A stretch of 8,406 nucleotides of DNA, taken from Hyphomicrobiales bacterium. Lineage in GTDB: Bacteria; Pseudomonadota; Alphaproteobacteria; Rhizobiales; JAJFHC01. The stretch is from contig JAJFHC010000314.1 of assembly GCA_021775835.1 (NCBI GenBank), positions 1 through 8,406 on the forward strand. Direction: 5' to 3'. Positions 5,925-8,406 of the stretch are shown here, one piece after another. A model generated the notes under the pieces. That model made no database searches and was not told where the DNA came from. It saw nothing but the letters and a program-made list of their open reading frames with translations. Within the stretch, counting starts at the first letter, position 1, and the number at the start of each line of letters is the position of its first letter. The position numbers and the translations under genes were made by a program.

Positions 5925-7444
5925 CGGCCAGCATTGCAGAACAGCTGGAAGCCAATGCCAGCGTTGGTGCCGATGCAGTCTGGATCTCGTCTCCCGATTC
6001 CAACGCAAAGGTGACATGGGCTGAGGCGGTCAGCCTTTCCCGCCAGATCGCCTGCAGTCTCGATAGTCTCGGTTTGGCCGAAGGTGCGACGGTTGCCGTT
6101 GCTGCGCCCAACAGTGTCTGGTCCACCTTGTGTTTTACCGGCATAACTTTTGGCGGTTATCTGGCAACGCCGCTCAATCTTGTCGCCGGTGCCCGTGTGC
6201 TGTCTTATGTGATCGGGCATTCCGAAGCATCAGTGATCTTGTGTGCCGACGAGTGCCGGCAGCTTATCGACGAAGCCGTGGCTGAAGTTGCACACCAGGT
6301 GACTATCGTTCGGATCGATCCGGACGCCGGTCCGCAGTGGCCGGTTGATGCCGATCTGCAGGCGGTACCGAACGTCCGTCCCGGGCCAACGACCCCAGGC
6401 CTTCTCATGTATACTTCCGGCACGACCGGTAAGCCAAAGGGCGTCGTTCATGGTCACAATAGCCTGATGGCGGCGGGCCGGAATGTGGTCAACGGGCACG
6501 GCGTGCGTACCGAAGACACGGCCATGTGCGTGCTGCCGATCTATCACATCAATGGCCTGTGCGTTACCGTCGTGGGCACACTGATGTCGCGCAGCGAACT
6601 GGTGATGCCTGACCGGTTCTCGGTCCGGTCGTTCTGGCAACAGGTCCGGGACAACAATGTCAGCTGGTTCAGCGCTGTCCCGACGCATTTTGCCTATCTT
6701 CTGAGCGAAGAGAGCCAACCCGAAATCGATCACTCACGCTTGCGGTTCGCGCGCTCTGCCTCGGCGCCGCTGGCACCGGATACTCATCGTCGCTTTGAGG
6801 AGCGTTTCGGCATCAAGATAATTGAAACCATGGGCTTGACGGAGACCGGTGCGCAAATTCTTTCAAACCCGATGCCGCCGGCCGCAGCCAAGATCGGGTC
6901 GCCTGGTGTGGCGGTCGGCAACGAAGTTGTCATTGGCGACGACAATCAGGCCGAAGTGCCTCGTGGCGATACCGGCGAAATTCTGGTCCGCGGCAGTAAT
7001 GTGATGCAAGGATACCTGCATCAACCCGATGAAACGGCGAAAACGATAACCGCTGATGGCTGGTTGCGGACCGGTGATCTCGGCCATATGGACGAGGACG
7101 GTTTTGTGTTTGTTACAGGCCGGATCAAGGAATTGATCATCAAGGGCGGTGAAAACATCGCGCCGCGGGAAGTCGATGAAGTATTGCTGGAGCATCATGC
7201 CGTTCTTGAGGCTGCAGCCTTCGCGGTGCCGTGCGCGCAGTATGGCCAGCGAGTTGAAGCATGCATTCGATTCCAACCGGGACGGCGTGCCGCCGAAGAT
7301 GAACTTCTTGCACACTGCACGGCACTTCTTGGCAAATTCAAGACGCCCGACCGTTTGCATGTTCTTGAAGACTTGCCGAAGGGGCCATCGGGCAAAGTCC
7401 AGCGACTGAAGCTTTGCAACTTGGTTTATGGCAGCGCCCCCTAA
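5921..7444 (+). CDS. sauT: AMP-forming acyl-CoA ligase, probable sulfoacetate-CoA ligase
   Basis: This is an acyl-CoA synthetase of the ANL adenylating family, 507 residues and full length. It converts a carboxylate, ATP and CoA to acyl-CoA, AMP and pyrophosphate. Motifs in order are the phosphate-binding loop YTSGTTGKPKG (164-174), ETMGLTETG (302-310), WLRTGDLG with the ATP-ribose aspartate (381-388), the hinge GRIKELIIKGGENI (400-413), and the C-terminal catalytic lysine Lys492 in GPSGKVQR. The ATG overlaps the sauS stop as ATGA, so the two are translationally coupled. In the known sulfoacetate route SauT makes sulfoacetyl-CoA for SauS, and this pairing is the main reason for the symbol. 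The ligase sequence alone does not fix the substrate. Malonate or another short acid would also be chemically reasonable, although nothing else here points to one. Confidence 0.7.
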   Translation: MTASIAEQLEANASVGADAVWISSPDSNAKVTWAEAVSLSRQIACSLDSLGLAEGATVAVAAPNSVWSTLCFTGITFGGYLATPLNLVAGARVLSYVIGHSEASVILCADECRQLIDEAVAEVAHQVTIVRIDPDAGPQWPVDADLQAVPNVRPGPTTPGLLMYTSGTTGKPKGVVHGHNSLMAAGRNVVNGHGVRTEDTAMCVLPIYHINGLCVTVVGTLMSRSELVMPDRFSVRSFWQQVRDNNVSWFSAVPTHFAYLLSEESQPEIDHSRLRFARSASAPLAPDTHRRFEERFGIKIIETMGLTETGAQILSNPMPPAAAKIGSPGVAVGNEVVIGDDNQAEVPRGDTGEILVRGSNVMQGYLHQPDETAKTITADGWLRTGDLGHMDEDGFVFVTGRIKELIIKGGENIAPREVDEVLLEHHAVLEAAAFAVPCAQYGQRVEACIRFQPGRRAAEDELLAHCTALLGKFKTPDRLHVLEDLPKGPSGKVQRLKLCNLVYGSAP

Positions 7445-7459
7445 TTCAGGGGAGGCGGT

Positions 7460-7672
7460 TTGATCGAAGTGACGTGGTCCGTTCTTGTCCCCACGCTCGA
7501 TCCCTCCTTGATCGTCAGTTTTGCCGCCATTTTTCCAAAGGCGATCGCTGTCATCCACCAAGCGGGGTCTCGTCGTCAGTCAGCCGCGTTTGCGGCCTGC
7601 ATCGGGTGCCGGTGTTTTTCTAGTTGCACAATCGGCCCCGGCGCACCGGGGCCGATCGCAAATGTGTTTTAG
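7460..7672 (+). pseudogene. Possible exporter remnant after the ligase gene
   Basis: A TTG at 7460 has a strong ribosome binding site (AGGGGAGG, 7448-7455) only 15 bases after the ligase stop, as if another operon gene began here. The first 30 codons read as a hydrophobic segment (VTWSVLVPTLDPSLIVSFAAIF). The frame then turns polar and runs into the terminator hairpin after 70 codons, so no normal protein is made. By eye the segment and the fragments that follow, read with frame changes, resemble the N-terminus of TauE/SafE-type anion exporters (the region normally carrying a glycine-rich AGGGG motif). This resemblance is weak and could be chance. The alternative is plain untranslated sequence. 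Confidence 0.25.
7631..7670. terminator. Bidirectional terminator hairpin between convergent genes
   Basis: ATCGGCCCCGG (7631-7641) and CCGGGGCCGAT (7646-7656) form a perfect 11-bp, very GC-rich stem with a 4-base CGCA loop. On the plus strand it is followed at a short distance by GTGTTTT (7664-7670), a modest T tract. On the minus strand it begins 12 bases after the peroxiredoxin stop, but its following T tract is poor. Its position between two convergent transcription units fits a shared terminator for the operon and the peroxiredoxin gene. Confidence 0.8.
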
Positions 7673-8316
7673 AGCTTGGTCATCCGCAAATAGGGCAAGA
7701 CGGTTTCGAATTCGCCGAATTTCGCCTTGGCATCTTCGTCGTTGACTGTTGTTGGAATGACCACGTCATCGCCAACATTCCAGTTTGCAGGCGTGGCAAC
7801 CCCTTTGCTGGCGGCTGTCTGCAGACCGTCGAGCGCGCGCAGGACCTCGGCAAAGTTGCGGCCTACGTTCATGGGATAGGTCATGGACAGTTTCATGTTC
7901 TTGTCCGGCCCGATGATGAACACGGAGCGCACGGTCGCGCTGTCATTGGGGGTGCGACCGTCCGGCATGTAGGCTTCGGCCGGAAGCATGTCGAAGGCCT
8001 TGGAGACGGCCAGCCCTTCGTCGGCAATGATCGGGAAACCGGCAGGGGCGCCGCCCACTTTCTCGATATCGCCCTTCCATTTCTTGTGATCCTCGACCCC
8101 GTCCACGGACACGCCGATCACCTTGGTGCCGCGTTTGGCCCACTCTTCGGACAATTGGGCGACCGCGCCGAATTCTGTGGTGCAGACGGGGGTAAAGTCT
8201 TTGGGGTGAGAAAAAAGGATCGCCCAGCTGTCGCCGATCCAATCATGCAGTTTGAATGTGCCCTGGTCCGTTTCGACTTCCAGGTTCGGGATCGTGTCGT
8301 TTATGCGCAAGCTCAT
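7669..8316 (-). CDS. 1-Cys peroxiredoxin (Prx6 type)
   Basis: This is a thiol peroxidase of the AhpC/TSA superfamily, Prx6 subgroup, 215 residues. It reduces hydrogen peroxide and organic hydroperoxides in the cytoplasm. The peroxidatic cysteine is Cys45 in the PxxxTxxC motif (HPKDFTPVCTTEF, 37-49), and the conserved active-site arginine is probably Arg130. Cys45 is the only cysteine in the protein, so there is no internal resolving cysteine and an outside thiol must complete the cycle. The C-terminal extension with YPMNVGRNFAEVLRALDGLQ (147-166) and TPANWNVGDDVVIPT (175-189) is characteristic of the Prx6 group. The start ATG at 8316 is set by AAAGGAG (complement of 8324-8330). The gene faces the transporter operon and shares a terminator region with it, so there is no sign that it belongs to the same pathway. 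Confidence 0.93.
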   Translation of the reverse strand: MSLRINDTIPNLEVETDQGTFKLHDWIGDSWAILFSHPKDFTPVCTTEFGAVAQLSEEWAKRGTKVIGVSVDGVEDHKKWKGDIEKVGGAPAGFPIIADEGLAVSKAFDMLPAEAYMPDGRTPNDSATVRSVFIIGPDKNMKLSMTYPMNVGRNFAEVLRALDGLQTAASKGVATPANWNVGDDVVIPTTVNDEDAKAKFGEFETVLPYLRMTKL

Positions 8317-8406
8317 GGTGTGGCTCCTTTGGTGGTGGGGAAATTGCAGTTGGCCCGGTTTTCATCGCGTGGCGGACCAAGAAGATCAAATCAAACGCGC
8401 TATCGG
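8317..8406 (-). promoter_or_regulatory. Upstream region of the peroxiredoxin gene
   Basis: This holds the AAAGGAG ribosome binding site (8324-8330, minus strand) and about 75 bases that probably include the promoter. I found no convincing -35/-10 pair or clear peroxide-sensor operator, and the window ends before the region is complete. Confidence 0.4.

Noticed and set aside
7462..7502. Hairpin GATCGA...CGTGG / CCACG...TCGATC after the ligase stop
   Set aside because: The stem is interrupted by an uneven internal loop and has no T tract; the clean hairpin at 7631-7656 is the better terminator.
6863..7561. Minus-strand frame of 232 codons opposite the ligase gene end
   Set aside because: It overlaps conserved ligase motifs including the catalytic lysine region, and has no recognisable domain of its own.

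Overview
The window looks like part of an alphaproteobacterial chromosome (moderate confidence, inferred). The DNA is GC-rich, the gene spacing is tight, and the protein styles (a Bug-type binding protein, a SauS-like dehydrogenase, a 1-Cys peroxiredoxin) fit that group. No rRNA, tRNA, CRISPR array or intact mobile element is visible.

Layout: bases 1-289 hold no gene I can support. A 163-residue acidic protein of unknown function is encoded on the minus strand at 290-781. Bases 782-1284 are a long gap without an intact gene. It contains a 7-bp tandem repeat, a broken or leader-like reading frame with a strong ribosome binding site, a five-codon mini-ORF with a very strong ribosome binding site, and an inverted repeat just before the operon. 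From 1285 to 7444 five plus-strand genes lie in tight array: a tripartite tricarboxylate transporter (TTT; binding protein, small membrane subunit, large membrane subunit), a CoA-acylating aldehyde dehydrogenase closely resembling sulfoacetaldehyde dehydrogenase SauS, and an AMP-forming acyl-CoA ligase whose partner role fits SauT. The last two overlap by 4 bp. A short plus-strand remnant follows. A strong hairpin then separates this operon from a convergent minus-strand 1-Cys peroxiredoxin gene (7669-8316).

How the genes work together (mixed evidence): the TTT system would import a small organic anion. The ligase would activate its carboxylate with ATP and CoA, and the dehydrogenase would reduce the acyl-CoA to an aldehyde. 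The SauS-like motifs make sulfoacetate the best candidate: sulfoacetate, then sulfoacetyl-CoA, then sulfoacetaldehyde. Sulfoacetaldehyde acetyltransferase (Xsc), phosphotransacetylase and a regulator are not in the window, so the end of the route must be encoded elsewhere or the substrate is different.

The most interesting points are the TTT-linked version of the sulfoacetate module, the altered ligand loop in its binding protein, the hairpin between the binding protein and membrane-subunit genes, the decayed-looking leader region, and a possible remnant of a TauE/SafE-type exporter after the ligase gene.
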